This document shows, one piece after another, positions 46,740 to 56,342 of a stretch of 64,000 bases of DNA. The position numbers and the translations under genes were made by a program. The notes under the pieces are model-generated. The model made no database searches. It had not been told where the DNA came from and worked only from the letters and a program-made list of their open reading frames with translations. How positions within the stretch are numbered: position 1 is the stretch's first letter; every line of letters begins with the position of its first letter. The stretch covers positions 4,695 through 68,694 of the forward strand of contig NZ_JAHAIF010000025.1 in NCBI RefSeq assembly GCF_018372875.1, read 5' to 3'. This DNA comes from Clostridium sp. GTDB taxonomy: Bacteria; Bacillota; Clostridia; Clostridiales; Clostridiaceae.

Positions 46740-48284
46740 GTGAACAGTTTAAAGGAAATACTCCTAGATGAAATTGAAGAATTTAGAAAGGTTGGACATC
46801 AATTTTTAAATGGGGAATTGAATCTTATGCAATTTAAACATGAATCAGGTGGTATGGGGATGTATGCACACCGTGGTGGAAAAGAGTTTATGATAAGATT
46901 TAGAATACCTTCAGGGGTAACTCATTCAGATGAATTGAAGTTAATATATGAATATGCTAAAAAACATAATCTTGGTGGGATTCATTTTACAACACGTCAA
47001 GCGATACAGTTGCATGGATTAACATTAGATGGTGCTTGTGATTTAATGAAGGAAGGCTTGGAAGTGAATTTATTTACTAGAGGAGCTGGAGGAAACTTTC
47101 CAAGAAATGTAGCTCTTTCACCATTAGCAGGTGTTGATAAGGAAGAAGAATTTGATCCAACTCCATATGCATTAGCTGTTGGTAATCATTTTTTAAAGAA
47201 GATTTATACATATAAGTTGCCTAGAAAGTTAAAAGTATCTTTTTCTAATTCTTATAAGGATACAGCTCATTGCACTGTACAAGACTTAGGTTTTGTTGCA
47301 GTAAAGAAGGATGGAAAAGAATATTTTAAAGTTTATATAGGTGGAGGTCTTGGAAATAATCCAAGAAAAGCTATAGAAGTAGATGAATTGATAGAAGCTA
47401 AGGATGTTCTTTACTATATTGAAGGAATGACTAATCTTTTTATAGCAGAAGGTGACTATAAAAATAGAGCTAAAGCTAGAATTAGATATATAGCTGATAG
47501 AATGGGTGATGAAGAGTTTGTTAATCAATTTAAGCTTTATACAAAAGCTGAGAAAGAAAAAGGTGGATTAGAATTAAATCTTCATCATACTGAGATAAAA
47601 AAAGAAGGAATAAAAACAGAAGTTAAAGATAAGAGATTAATAGAGCAAAAACAAGATGGTCTTTATACTGTATATTTACATCCAGTAGGAGGACAATTAA
47701 AATTAGAGTATCTTAAAGAAATTTTAGATACTATAGCTAACTTTGAGGGTGTAGAAGCAAGACTTGCCATGACTGAGGGAGTGTACTTTAGAAACTTAAA
47801 TGGAAAAGAGGCGGAAACCTTATTGAATATTACTAAGAAGATGGGGGGAGAAGCTGAAATATATCATAGCGTGGCATGTATAGGTGTTCCAACATGTCAA
47901 ATAGGAATAGGTAATAGCCAAGGGTTATTGTTTAATATAATGGACTACTTTAAAGATAAAGATTATTCTTCAGATTTAATGCCAAGAGTATATATTTCTG
48001 GTTGTACAAATTCATGTGGAGTGCATGAAATAGGAAAAATAGGTTTTACAGGTAAGAAGAAGAGAGTAGATGATGCTGTAAAAGAGGTTTTTGGATTGTT
48101 TATAAACGGAGATTTTACAGTGGAAAATGTAAGGCTAGGTGAATTTAAGGGAGATATGTTACCTGAAAGAATACCAGAATTCTTATATGAGTTAGCTATG
48201 AAACTTGAAGAGGATAATATTAAGTTTGAAGATTACATAAAAGAAGATGAATTTATGAACTTAGTAAATAAATATTTAGTATAA
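46740..48284 (+). CDS. Siroheme nitrite/sulfite reductase
   Basis: A 514-residue ferredoxin-type nitrite/sulfite reductase. Seen: ferredoxin-like half domains (FRIPSGVTHSD, IHFTTRQAIQLHG), RGAGGNFPRNV, and the siroheme-[4Fe-4S] ligands in CIGVPTC and GCTNSCGVHEIG (C-x5-C and C-x3-C). It performs the six-electron reduction of nitrite to ammonia or sulfite to sulfide; sequence alone does not decide which. Start is GTG at 46740 with GAGGTGG upstream. It stands alone between two terminators, placed between dnaJ and prmA, genes that are usually neighbours. Confidence 0.87.
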   Translation: MNSLKEILLDEIEEFRKVGHQFLNGELNLMQFKHESGGMGMYAHRGGKEFMIRFRIPSGVTHSDELKLIYEYAKKHNLGGIHFTTRQAIQLHGLTLDGACDLMKEGLEVNLFTRGAGGNFPRNVALSPLAGVDKEEEFDPTPYALAVGNHFLKKIYTYKLPRKLKVSFSNSYKDTAHCTVQDLGFVAVKKDGKEYFKVYIGGGLGNNPRKAIEVDELIEAKDVLYYIEGMTNLFIAEGDYKNRAKARIRYIADRMGDEEFVNQFKLYTKAEKEKGGLELNLHHTEIKKEGIKTEVKDKRLIEQKQDGLYTVYLHPVGGQLKLEYLKEILDTIANFEGVEARLAMTEGVYFRNLNGKEAETLLNITKKMGGEAEIYHSVACIGVPTCQIGIGNSQGLLFNIMDYFKDKDYSSDLMPRVYISGCTNSCGVHEIGKIGFTGKKKRVDDAVKEVFGLFINGDFTVENVRLGEFKGDMLPERIPEFLYELAMKLEEDNIKFEDYIKEDEFMNLVNKYLV

Positions 48285-48288
48285 AATA

Positions 48289-48321
48289 TAAGGGTTGTAT
48301 CCAAGTTGATACAACCCTTTG
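48289..48321 (+). terminator. Terminator of the siroheme reductase gene
   Basis: AAGGGTTGTAT (48290-48300) pairs with ATACAACCCTT (48309-48319), followed by TTG-rich sequence. Confidence 0.85.
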
Positions 48322-48407
48322 TTAATATAAGGGATTCCTTGACATAACTGAAATGTAAAGTGTAAAATATTATATTAGTCAAAGTATAAGTGAAAGGATT
48401 GATTTTT

Positions 48408-49349
48408 TTGGAAGGAACTTGGATAGAGGTTAGAGTAATTACCAAAAGTGAGGCTTTAGAGCCGATTTCTGGTATATTCTACGGACTAGATTGTAAGGGC
48501 GTTGCTATAGAGGATCCAGAAGATATATTAGGTAGAGAACAAGGACCATTAACATGGGACTTTGCAGATATAAATGTACTAGAACACAAGGGTAAATTTG
48601 CAGTTGTTAAAGGGTATTTTTCAGAAGAAGATAATATAGATGAAATAATAGCTTATATTAATGAAAAGGTTGAAGAGATTAAAGCTTTAGGAATTGATGT
48701 AGGTGAAGGTAAAGTAGAAGTTGAAAAAATGTATGAAGAAGATTGGGCAAACAACTGGAAGAAGTACTATAAGCCTTCAAAGGTAGGGGAGAAAATAGTT
48801 GTTAAACCAATATGGGAAGAATATGAAGCAAAAGATGAAGAATTAGTAGTTGAATTAGATCCGGGAATGGCATTTGGAACAGGTGAACATGAAACTACAA
48901 GAATGTGTATTCAAGCTTTAGAAAAGTATGTTCAAAAGGACAGCACTGTATTTGATGTTGGTTGTGGTTCTGGAATACTTGCCATTGCAGCAGCTAAGCT
49001 TGGTGCAAAACTTGCAGTGGGGGTTGATTTAGATCCAGTAGCAGTAGAATCAGCAAAAGAAAATGTAGGGTTCAATAACATAGATAATATTGAGATTCTA
49101 CATGGAAATTTAATTGAAGTTATTGATGGTAAGGCTGATATAGTTGTAGCTAATATTATAGCAGAAATTATCTGTATATTAACTGAAGATGTAAGTAGAG
49201 TAATTAAGCCAAATGGTTACTTTATAACATCAGGGATTATCCATGATAGAGTAGAAATGGTTACTAATAAGTTAGAAGAATGCGGTTTTGAAGTTATTAA
49301 AGTTAACAAGGATGGGGAATGGAACTGCATAATAGCAAAACTTAAGTAG
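48408..49349 (+). CDS. prmA: Ribosomal protein L11 methyltransferase
   Basis: A 313-residue SAM-dependent enzyme that trimethylates L11. Seen: N-terminal substrate-binding domain beginning [26 protein letters not shown], the SAM motif [15 protein letters not shown], and ANIIAEI near the C-terminus. An upstream GTG at 48390 is in frame, but family proteins begin just before the WIEV motif; the TTG at 48408, ten bases after AAAGGA, is preferred. First gene of a long conserved housekeeping string. Confidence 0.92.
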   Translation: MEGTWIEVRVITKSEALEPISGIFYGLDCKGVAIEDPEDILGREQGPLTWDFADINVLEHKGKFAVVKGYFSEEDNIDEIIAYINEKVEEIKALGIDVGEGKVEVEKMYEEDWANNWKKYYKPSKVGEKIVVKPIWEEYEAKDEELVVELDPGMAFGTGEHETTRMCIQALEKYVQKDSTVFDVGCGSGILAIAAAKLGAKLAVGVDLDPVAVESAKENVGFNNIDNIEILHGNLIEVIDGKADIVVANIIAEIICILTEDVSRVIKPNGYFITSGIIHDRVEMVTNKLEECGFEVIKVNKDGEWNCIIAKLK

Positions 49350-49365
49350 TTAAGGAGAGAAGTAT

Positions 49366-50127
49366 ATGCATAAGTTTTTCACACCTGCTGAAAATATTAA
49401 TTCTAATGAAGGAAAAATATTAGGTGATGATGTTAAACATATATATAAGGTTTTAAGGTTAAGTGAGGGGGAAGAAGTAGTTTTAAATAACTGCATAGGT
49501 GATGAATTCCTTGGGAAAATAAAAAGTATTTCAAAGACTGAAGTTATTATAGATATACTAGAAAAGTTAGATGTAAATAATGAAAGTCCTATAGAAATTT
49601 ATTTATATCAAGGTCTTCCTAAGTCACAAAAGATGGACCTTATAGTTCAAAAGGGTACTGAACTTGGAATATCAAAGTTTGTACCAACTATTACTGATAG
49701 AGTAGATGTTAAGCTTAAGGGAGAGTTTAAGAAGCTTGATAGACTTAATAGAATAGCTCTTGAAGCTGCAAAGCAAAGTAAGAGAAGCCTTATTCCAACG
49801 GTAGATGAGCCAATATCATTTGATGATGTTTTAGGGGAATTAGAGGAATTAGATTTATTCTTGGTTCCTTATGAGAATGCCGAAAACTTTGGAATTAAAG
49901 GTGTAATAAAGGATTTAAGGGATAGTGGAAGATTAGATAATGTTAAAAAGATCGGTATAATGGTTGGACCAGAAGGTGGTTTTGAGGAAGAAGAAATTGA
50001 AAGACTAAAAGAAAAAGGTGCCTATATTATTACGCTAGGAAGTAGAATTCTAAGAACGGAAACAGCTGGATTTACAGCAACTGCTTTAGTGCAATATGAG
50101 TTAGGTGATTTAGGAGGAAATGTTTAA
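49366..50127 (+). CDS. rsmE: 16S rRNA m3U1498 methyltransferase RsmE
   Basis: A 253-residue SPOUT-family methyltransferase. Seen: N-terminal PUA-like domain (LGDDVKHIYKVLRLSEGEEV), the middle QGLPKSQKMDLIVQKGTELG, and the knot region MVGPEGGFEEEEIE with TLGSRILRTETA. It overlaps mtaB by one base (TAATG). Confidence 0.94.
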   Translation: MHKFFTPAENINSNEGKILGDDVKHIYKVLRLSEGEEVVLNNCIGDEFLGKIKSISKTEVIIDILEKLDVNNESPIEIYLYQGLPKSQKMDLIVQKGTELGISKFVPTITDRVDVKLKGEFKKLDRLNRIALEAAKQSKRSLIPTVDEPISFDDVLGELEELDLFLVPYENAENFGIKGVIKDLRDSGRLDNVKKIGIMVGPEGGFEEEEIERLKEKGAYIITLGSRILRTETAGFTATALVQYELGDLGGNV

Positions 50128-51434
50128 TGAAGGTTGCATTTTCTACATTAGGATGTAGAGTTAATCATTATGAATCAGAAGCTATGGCAGAAAAGTTTAT
50201 AAGAGAAGGATATGAGGTGACAGAGTTTACAGAAGTTGCTGATGTCTATGTTATAAATACGTGTACAGTAACAAATATGGGAGATAAGAAATCTAGACAA
50301 ATTATAAGTAGAGCTAGAAGACTTAATCCAGATGCTATAATAGCTGTTGTAGGGTGTTATTCACAAATAGCACCAAAGGAAGTTTCAGCAATAGATGGTG
50401 TTGATGTTGTTCTTGGAACTAGAAATAAAGGTGATGTAGTTTATTACGTAAATAAAGCTAGAGATGAACAAGCAGCACAAATATATGTTGAAAGTGTACT
50501 AAGAAATAAGAAATTTGAGGAATTAAACATAGAAGAATACCAAGATAAGACAAGAGCATTCCTAAAAATCCAAGATGGATGTAATAGATTCTGTGCATAC
50601 TGTATAATACCTTATTCTAGGGGATCGGTATGTTCGAAGGAACCAAGACAAGTTCTTGATGAAATAAATAAGTTATCAGAACATGGATTTAAGGAAATAA
50701 TATTATCAGGAATTCATACTGCATCATATGGATTAGATTTAGATGGTGAAATCACTTTAGTTGATTTATTAGAAGAGATAGAAAAACTAGATGGTATTGA
50801 AAGAGTAAGAATAGGGTCTATAGAGCCAGCTTTCTTTACTCCAGAAGTAATTGAAAAAATTAAGAATATGAAGAAATTATGTCCTCAGTTCCACCTTTCT
50901 CTTCAAAGTGGATGTAATGCTACGTTAAAGAGAATGAATAGAAGGTACACAGCTGAAGAGTATGAAAGAATAGTTAATATTTTAAGAGAAAATATTAAAG
51001 ATGTTTCTATTACAACTGATGTTATAGTTGGATTCCCTGGAGAAACAGAAGAAGAATTTAATGAAACTTATGAGTTCTTAAAGAGAATAAAGCTTACAAA
51101 AACTCATGTGTTTAAATATAGCCCAAGAGAAGGTACAAAGGCGGCAACTATGCCAAATCAATTAGATGGAACAGTTAAGGATAAAAGAAGTAAAGCTCTT
51201 ATAGAATTAAATAATAAAAATGAAGGTGACTTTACTAAATCTATTGTTGGTAGAGTTATGGATGTACTTATAGAACAGCCAGTAAAAGGGAAAGATGATG
51301 TATATGAAGGATATACTAGAAACTATGTTAAGGTTGAAGTTAAAGGTATAGAAGAAAACTTAAAAGGTCAAATAGTAAATTGCAAGATAGAAGAAGCTTT
51401 AGGAGATTATGCTGTAGCTACTCTTGTAAAATAA
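50127..51434 (+). CDS. mtaB: tRNA t6A37 methylthiotransferase MtaB
   Basis: A 435-residue radical SAM enzyme that adds methylthio to t6A at tRNA position 37. Seen: the UPF0004 domain with TLGCRVNHYESE, CTVTNMGDKKSRQ and VVGCYSQ (three Cys of one cluster), the radical SAM motif CNRFCAYCIIP, and a C-terminal TRAM domain. Length and motifs separate it from MiaB and RimO. Cotranscribed with rsmE. Confidence 0.94.
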   Translation: MKVAFSTLGCRVNHYESEAMAEKFIREGYEVTEFTEVADVYVINTCTVTNMGDKKSRQIISRARRLNPDAIIAVVGCYSQIAPKEVSAIDGVDVVLGTRNKGDVVYYVNKARDEQAAQIYVESVLRNKKFEELNIEEYQDKTRAFLKIQDGCNRFCAYCIIPYSRGSVCSKEPRQVLDEINKLSEHGFKEIILSGIHTASYGLDLDGEITLVDLLEEIEKLDGIERVRIGSIEPAFFTPEVIEKIKNMKKLCPQFHLSLQSGCNATLKRMNRRYTAEEYERIVNILRENIKDVSITTDVIVGFPGETEEEFNETYEFLKRIKLTKTHVFKYSPREGTKAATMPNQLDGTVKDKRSKALIELNNKNEGDFTKSIVGRVMDVLIEQPVKGKDDVYEGYTRNYVKVEVKGIEENLKGQIVNCKIEEALGDYAVATLVK

Positions 51435-51462
51435 AAAGTTACTATTAGAAAGGGGTGAATTT

Positions 51463-51807
51463 ATGGAAGATTGTATTTTTTGTAAAATCATAAAGGGTGA
51501 AATACCAAGTAAAAAAGTATATGAAGATGAAAAGGTATATGCTTTTTATGATATAAGTCCAGAAGCACCTATACACTTCTTAGTAATACCTAAGGAGCAT
51601 ATAGAAAGTGCTAATGCCTTAAATGAAGAAAATGCATCTGTGGTCGCACATATTTTCTTAGTAATTAATAAACTAGTTAGTGAGCTAGGTATTGCGGAAA
51701 AAGGCTACAGAATTGTAAATAATACAGGTAATGATGGAGGTCAAACTGTACATCATATGCATTTTCATGTTCTTGGAGGCAGAAGTTTAAATTGGCCTCC
51801 AGGCTAA
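51463..51807 (+). CDS. Histidine triad (HIT) nucleotide-binding protein
   Basis: A 114-residue HinT-like purine nucleoside phosphoramidase. Seen: CIFCKIIKGEIPSKKVYED at the N-terminus and the catalytic HHMHFHVLGG triad. SD GGGGTG eight bases upstream. In the run mtaB-hinT-rpsU-yqeY. Confidence 0.93.
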   Translation: MEDCIFCKIIKGEIPSKKVYEDEKVYAFYDISPEAPIHFLVIPKEHIESANALNEENASVVAHIFLVINKLVSELGIAEKGYRIVNNTGNDGGQTVHHMHFHVLGGRSLNWPPG

Positions 51808-51828
51808 TAGTTAAATTTTTAAGAATTA

Positions 51829-51858
51829 TTGACACGAGCAACCTTACTATTGTATAAT
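51829..51858 (+). promoter_or_regulatory. Sigma-A promoter of rpsU
   Basis: Perfect TTGACA at 51829-51834, 18-base spacer and perfect TATAAT at 51853-51858. Confidence 0.8.
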
Positions 51859-51875
51859 ATAGCATGTGTTATTAA

Positions 51876-51915
51876 GCCCGTAGCTGAGTTGAATTTAGAA
51901 TTTTAGCTAGCGGAG
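51876..51915 (+). promoter_or_regulatory. Hairpin in the rpsU leader
   Basis: CCGTAGCT pairs with AGCTAGCGG (one bulge) around an AT-rich loop, directly before the SD (GGAGGGAGG, 51912-51920). The 3' arm overlaps the first bases of the SD, so folding could modulate S21 synthesis. Inference only. Confidence 0.4.
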
Positions 51916-51928
51916 GGAGGGATAATTA

Positions 51929-52105
51929 ATGTCAGAAATCAAAGTTGGAGAAAACGAAACTCTTGAAAATGCGTTAAGAAGATTTAAGAGAAAATGTGCA
52001 AGAGCTGGAGTTCTTTCAGAAGTAAGAAAGAGAGAACACTACGAAAAGCCAAGCGTTAAGAAAAAGAAGAAATCAGAAGCTGCTAGAAAGAGAAAGTTCA
52101 AATAG
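51929..52105 (+). CDS. rpsU: 30S ribosomal protein S21
   Basis: A 58-residue basic protein, read directly from the sequence. Seen: [20 protein letters not shown] at the N-terminus, the middle [20 protein letters not shown], and a Lys/Arg tail ([15 protein letters not shown]). S21 helps initiation by aiding mRNA base-pairing with the 16S 3' end. Very strong SD (GGAGGGAGG) eight bases upstream. Confidence 0.97.
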   Translation: MSEIKVGENETLENALRRFKRKCARAGVLSEVRKREHYEKPSVKKKKKSEAARKRKFK

Positions 52106-52135
52106 AACGTTCTTTTTGAAAGAAGGTATGTGTAT

Positions 52136-52588
52136 ATGCCAACAGTAAAAGAAAGACTTCAAGAAGATTGGAAAACTGCTTTAAAGGCTAAAGATAAATT
52201 TAAAGCTAACGTTATAAGTACAGCAAAGTCTGCGATTTTATTAGTTGAAAAGACTGATGGAATAACAGCGGATGATGCGCTAGCTATAGAAATATTAGCT
52301 AAAGAAGTCAAGCAAAGAAGAGAAGCAATGCTTGAGTTTGAAAAGGGAAATAGACAGGATTTGGTTGATCAGTCAAAAGCTGAGATAGAAATTTTGTTAA
52401 ATTACCTTCCTCAGCAGTTAAGTGAAGGGGAAATAAGGCAAATTATTGAAGAATCAGCTATTGAAGCGGGCGCTAGTAGCATTAAAGACATGGGAAAAGT
52501 TATGTCAATTGTTAGACCTAAGACATTAGGTAGAGCAGATGGCAAGCTTGTTAGTCAAATAGTAAAAGAATATTTAACTAATAAATAA
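52136..52588 (+). CDS. yqeY: GatB/YqeY domain protein
   Basis: A 150-residue helical protein. It shares the tail domain of GatB, which binds tRNA in amidotransferases; the stand-alone role is unclear. Seen: VKERLQEDWKTALKAKD, the EVKQRREAMLEFEKGNR segment and YLPQQLSEGEIRQII, all typical. A GTG at 52130 is in frame but three bases from the SD (AGAAGG, 52121-52126); the ATG at 52136 is chosen. Follows rpsU as in most Firmicutes. Confidence 0.9.
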   Translation: MPTVKERLQEDWKTALKAKDKFKANVISTAKSAILLVEKTDGITADDALAIEILAKEVKQRREAMLEFEKGNRQDLVDQSKAEIEILLNYLPQQLSEGEIRQIIEESAIEAGASSIKDMGKVMSIVRPKTLGRADGKLVSQIVKEYLTNK

Positions 52589-52590
52589 TA

Positions 52591-52616
52591 AGAAGAACTC
52601 TTCGAGTTCTTTTTAT
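52591..52616 (+). terminator. First terminator after yqeY
   Basis: AAGAACT / AGTTCTT stem with a CTTCG loop, followed by TTTT. Confidence 0.85.
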
Positions 52617-52634
52617 TGTTTTGTATGAGTCATT

Positions 52635-52678
52635 AAAATAGAGTTTAAGGCTAATATTAGCTTTAAACTCTATTTTTT
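52635..52678. terminator. Second, stronger hairpin after yqeY
   Basis: AAAATAGAGTTTA pairs with TAAACTCTATTTT around an inner GCTAATATTAGC stem, followed by TTTT. In tandem with the previous one. Confidence 0.85.
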
Positions 52679-52775
52679 ATTCTGCCTATATGGATTTACA
52701 TATTCTAATTGTTCTTTTTTTTATGTTTTAATCATAAATTACAATGATAGAAATATAAAAAATGGGGGATTAGAG

Positions 52776-53063
52776 GTGGAGGAAAAAATAAATAAAGGTA
52801 GAGAAATGTTAGTAGATAAATTTGATTTGCCAGCAGAAATAGTAATGGATATTCCTAAGATAATTATTACAGGGAACAAAGAAATAATTATAGAAAATCA
52901 TAAAGGGATATCTAATTTTGAGAAAAATCTAATTAAAGTAAATTCTAAAGTTGGCAATATAAATATAGAGGGAAGTGATTTTGAAATTTTGTACATAGGA
53001 GGATCGACTATAAGTATAACCGGAAAATTTAAAGCAATTATATATGAGGATAAACAAAAATGA
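52776..53063 (+). CDS. yqfC: Sporulation protein YqfC
   Basis: A 95-residue YabP/YqfC-family protein made in the mother cell. Seen: DLPAEIVMDIPKIIITGNKEIIIENHKGI, the family start region (given here in part), then alternating hydrophobic strands. Starts with GTG at 52776, seven bases after GGGGG. It overlaps yqfD by four bases (ATGA), a conserved pair. Confidence 0.88.
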   Translation: MEEKINKGREMLVDKFDLPAEIVMDIPKIIITGNKEIIIENHKGISNFEKNLIKVNSKVGNINIEGSDFEILYIGGSTISITGKFKAIIYEDKQK

Positions 53064-54187
53064 TACTAGATAAATTAAAAGTTGGAAGTGTAATAGTTGA
53101 AATAAGTGCAAAATCACCTGAAAGAATACTTAACCTTCTATGGAACAGCGGAATAAAATCTAAGAACATTGTTAAGATTGATATAACTACAATTAGGTTA
53201 GAAGTTGAATATAATGACTATAATGAAGTAGTGGGTGCTGTTAAAAGATGTGGCGGCAAAATAAAGATAATAAGTAAAAATGGTTGGGTGTTTCTAATAT
53301 CAAGACTAAAGAGACAAATATCATTAGTTTTAGGTTTGTTAATATTTGTAATAGGGATGTTTTACCTGTCAACTTATATATGGGCTATAGATATACAAAC
53401 AGGAAATAATTTATCGCCTTATCAAGTTAGAAAAGAATTAAAGAAAATTGGTATTGTTCCAGGCATAAAGAAAAGTAAGATTGATGTTTATGATATAGAA
53501 AGTAAGGCTGAAGATATAAATAGTGATATATTGTGGATAAGAGCAAGAGTGGAAGGGGCTACATTGAAAATAGTTATTGAAGAGAAAGTTAATCCTCCAA
53601 AACAAGTTAGTGATACATCTGGAGATTGTGTGGCTAAAGTTGGTGGAGAAATAAAAAGGGTTTTTGTATCCTCTGGTACTAGCAATGTAAGCCCAGGCGA
53701 TTTTGTTAATGAGGGAGATGTTTTAATAAAAGGAATACAAGGAAAAGAAGGAGAGGAATATGATGTTCCTGCAAAGGGAATAGTTATAGCTAATACGTTT
53801 TATGAGAAAGAAATGGAAGTACAGGTTAGTGGTTCTAAGCTTGATAAGACAGGTGAAAGAGATAGAGATATTTACTTATCTTTCTTTGGTAGGAAAATTT
53901 ACTTGAAAAAAGCTATAAATAACTTTAAGTATTATGATAAAATAGAAGATGAAAAAGGTTTTATTAAAACTACAACTTATTTTGAGAGAGCAGAGAAAGA
54001 GGTAAATTTAGATAAGGAAGAAGCAATTAAAACTGCAACTGAACAATTAACAGAATCATTTTCAAGAACTTTGAGTAATGATTATAAGATTGTTGATAAA
54101 GACGTGTATACAGAAGACATAGGTGAAGGTAAGTTGCGTGTTAAGGTGACCTTTGTAGTTGAACAGGATATAGCCAGTGTATCATAA
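53060..54187 (+). CDS. yqfD: Sporulation protein YqfD
   Basis: A 375-residue membrane protein required for normal sporulation in Bacillus. Seen: N-terminal cytoplasmic part (~1-85), one membrane helix near 88-108 (ISLVLGLLIFVIGMFYLS), and an outside domain with GIVPGIKKSKID and IRARVEGATLKIVIEEK resembling POTRA/ferredoxin-like repeats. Follows yqfC. The phoH gene that usually comes next is missing; pgpH follows. Confidence 0.9.
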   Translation: MILDKLKVGSVIVEISAKSPERILNLLWNSGIKSKNIVKIDITTIRLEVEYNDYNEVVGAVKRCGGKIKIISKNGWVFLISRLKRQISLVLGLLIFVIGMFYLSTYIWAIDIQTGNNLSPYQVRKELKKIGIVPGIKKSKIDVYDIESKAEDINSDILWIRARVEGATLKIVIEEKVNPPKQVSDTSGDCVAKVGGEIKRVFVSSGTSNVSPGDFVNEGDVLIKGIQGKEGEEYDVPAKGIVIANTFYEKEMEVQVSGSKLDKTGERDRDIYLSFFGRKIYLKKAINNFKYYDKIEDEKGFIKTTTYFERAEKEVNLDKEEAIKTATEQLTESFSRTLSNDYKIVDKDVYTEDIGEGKLRVKVTFVVEQDIASVS

Positions 54188-54220
54188 TATAAGTGATGTA
54201 CGAGTAAGAAGGTGATGAAC

Positions 54221-56287
54221 ATGAGTTTAAAAAGAAGGGAAACGAAAAAGGGGAATTATAAACCTAAGAGAATTTTATTATTTACCATAAGTTTTGTGGT
54301 AACTTATTTTTTATTGATAACAGCTATTGCTCCAACTAAGTATGAGTTACAGGAAGGCGATATAGCAAGAGAAGATATAGTAGCCCAAAGAGAAACTGTA
54401 GATGAACAAGCTTCAGAAGAAAAGTTAAAAGAAGCTTTATCTAAAGTAGATAAACAATATACATTAAAAGCAGAAGTGAAAATTGCTGCAGAGAATAATA
54501 TAAATGCATTGTTTGAAAAGTTAATAAGTTTAAGTGCTACAGAATTAGATGAGAAGGAAAAGATAGTAGAAGTAAGAAAAGTTGAGGGGATTACCTTAGA
54601 TGAAAGTGCTTGTAAGTTCTTATTATCAATACCAAAAGACACATTGGTTAAATTAAAATTAGAAGCTTTAGAAATAGTAGATTCTGTATATGTAAAAAAT
54701 ATTGAAGATGAGGATAGTGAAAGCTTATCTGAGGCTAGAAGTTTGGCCGCTGAAAAGGTAAAGAATCTTAATTTAAATTCCAATATAAGTAATGTGTTAA
54801 ATAAAATTATAATAGAACAAATAAAACCAAACTTTTATTATGATAAAGAAAAAACAGAAGAAAAGATTAAAGAAGTTCAAAAAAATACAGAGAAGGTAGT
54901 AATAAAGAAGAACCAGATAATAGTACAAAAAGGTGAACCTGTTACTTCAAGACAAATAGAAATTTTGACTGAATTAGGGTTAATAGGAGATTCTGCTGGG
55001 GAAGGAGTAATACTTCTATATATTGTTCTAGCAATACTTTTAAGTTCTGTTATGGGGATTCAATTCTTCTACATTTACAAGAACTACAGAAGTGTTTATT
55101 TAGATTTTAAGAAGTTGGTTTTAATTAATTTAATAAATGTATTTTCTTTAATATTAGTTAGATGTGTAAGTTTTGCATCTCCTTTTATGATACCATTAGC
55201 GTTAGCACCATTACTTATGACTATGCTTATTAATTACAAGATATCACTGTTTGTTAACTCCATGAATGTTATCATAGTTGCTGCATTAACAGGATTTAAC
55301 TCTCAAGTGATAATAATTGCAATAGTAAATGCATTAGTGGGTGCTACTATACTAAGGAAGATGCAACAAAGAAACGATATACTTTATTCAACATTATACA
55401 TTGCAGTTTTATCTGGAGTTATAACATTTGCAACAGGTGTTATTTTATCAAGCAATTTAAAAGATATATTTTTAAATAGTGCTTTTTCTATAATAGGAAC
55501 TGTGTTTGCAGGGGTTCTAGCTACAGGTTTATTACCGTTTTTAGAATCTACATTTAATATAGTAACTACATTAAAGTTGTTAGAGTTAAGTAATCCTAAT
55601 AGTCCTCTTTTAAAGAAATTGCTAATGGAAGCCCCTGGGACATACCATCATAGCATGCTAGTTGCTAATTTAGCAGAGCTTGCAGCAGAAGAGGTTAAAG
55701 CTAATCCAGTAATAGCAAGAATAGGAGCTTATTATCATGATGTTGGTAAAACCACTAGACCATATTTCTTTAAGGAAAATCAAATTAGTAAAGAAAATCC
55801 TCATGACAAGATAACTGCTAATTTAAGCACTTTAATAATAATATCTCATGTTAAGGAAGGACTAGAATTAGCAAAGGAATACAATATACCAGAAGTAATA
55901 CAAGATATAATAGCGCAGCATCATGGTACAACTTTGGTTAAATATTTCTATTATACTGTAAAAAATAATGCTGAAAATCCTGATGAGGTTAGAGAAGAAG
56001 ATTTTAGATATCCAGGCCCTATACCAAGTACTAAGGAATCTGGAATAATAATGTTAGCAGACTCTGTTGAAGCTGCAGTAAGGTCTATAAATGAGCCTAC
56101 TAAGGGTAAAATAGAAGAAATGGTCAATAATATTATTAAAGATAAACTTCATTCTGGTCAGCTTAATGATTGTGATTTAACATTAAAGGATTTAGAAATA
56201 ATTAGAAAGTGTTTCTTAAAGACTTTAAATGGAATATATCATCAAAGGATAGAATATCCAACAGAAAAGAGCAAAAGCTTAAAATAA
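54221..56287 (+). CDS. pgpH: 7TM-HD family protein, cyclic-di-AMP phosphodiesterase PgpH (YqfF)
   Basis: A 688-residue membrane protein. Seen: one N-terminal helix, an outside 7TMR-HDED domain (~50-255), seven helices (~265-460), then a cytoplasmic HD domain with YHHSMLVANLAELA, AYYHDVGK and QHHGTTLVKYFY as metal ligands, near residues 475-570. Family members cleave c-di-AMP and control its level. GTG 54212 and ATG 54215 are in frame but too close to the SD (AGAAGG, 54207-54212); ATG 54221 is chosen. Confidence 0.9.
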   Translation: MSLKRRETKKGNYKPKRILLFTISFVVTYFLLITAIAPTKYELQEGDIAREDIVAQRETVDEQASEEKLKEALSKVDKQYTLKAEVKIAAENNINALFEKLISLSATELDEKEKIVEVRKVEGITLDESACKFLLSIPKDTLVKLKLEALEIVDSVYVKNIEDEDSESLSEARSLAAEKVKNLNLNSNISNVLNKIIIEQIKPNFYYDKEKTEEKIKEVQKNTEKVVIKKNQIIVQKGEPVTSRQIEILTELGLIGDSAGEGVILLYIVLAILLSSVMGIQFFYIYKNYRSVYLDFKKLVLINLINVFSLILVRCVSFASPFMIPLALAPLLMTMLINYKISLFVNSMNVIIVAALTGFNSQVIIIAIVNALVGATILRKMQQRNDILYSTLYIAVLSGVITFATGVILSSNLKDIFLNSAFSIIGTVFAGVLATGLLPFLESTFNIVTTLKLLELSNPNSPLLKKLLMEAPGTYHHSMLVANLAELAAEEVKANPVIARIGAYYHDVGKTTRPYFFKENQISKENPHDKITANLSTLIIISHVKEGLELAKEYNIPEVIQDIIAQHHGTTLVKYFYYTVKNNAENPDEVREEDFRYPGPIPSTKESGIIMLADSVEAAVRSINEPTKGKIEEMVNNIIKDKLHSGQLNDCDLTLKDLEIIRKCFLKTLNGIYHQRIEYPTEKSKSLK

Positions 56288-56318
56288 AGGGGATGAGTTT
56301 TTAACTCACCCCTTTAAA
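56284..56318 (+). other. Intercistronic hairpin without U tract (pgpH-ybeY)
   Basis: TAAAGGGG-A-TGAGTT pairs with AACTCA-CCCCTTTA. What follows is A-rich, not T-rich, so it is not a standard terminator; it may stabilise or process the transcript. Confidence 0.55.
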
Positions 56319-56342
56319 AAATATGAAAAGAGGAGAAACTAA

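Noticed and set aside
54304..54783. 159-codon minus-strand frame inside pgpH
   Set aside because: Composition of repeated Ser/Phe/Leu reflects the complement of Lys/Glu codons; no SD and no domain.
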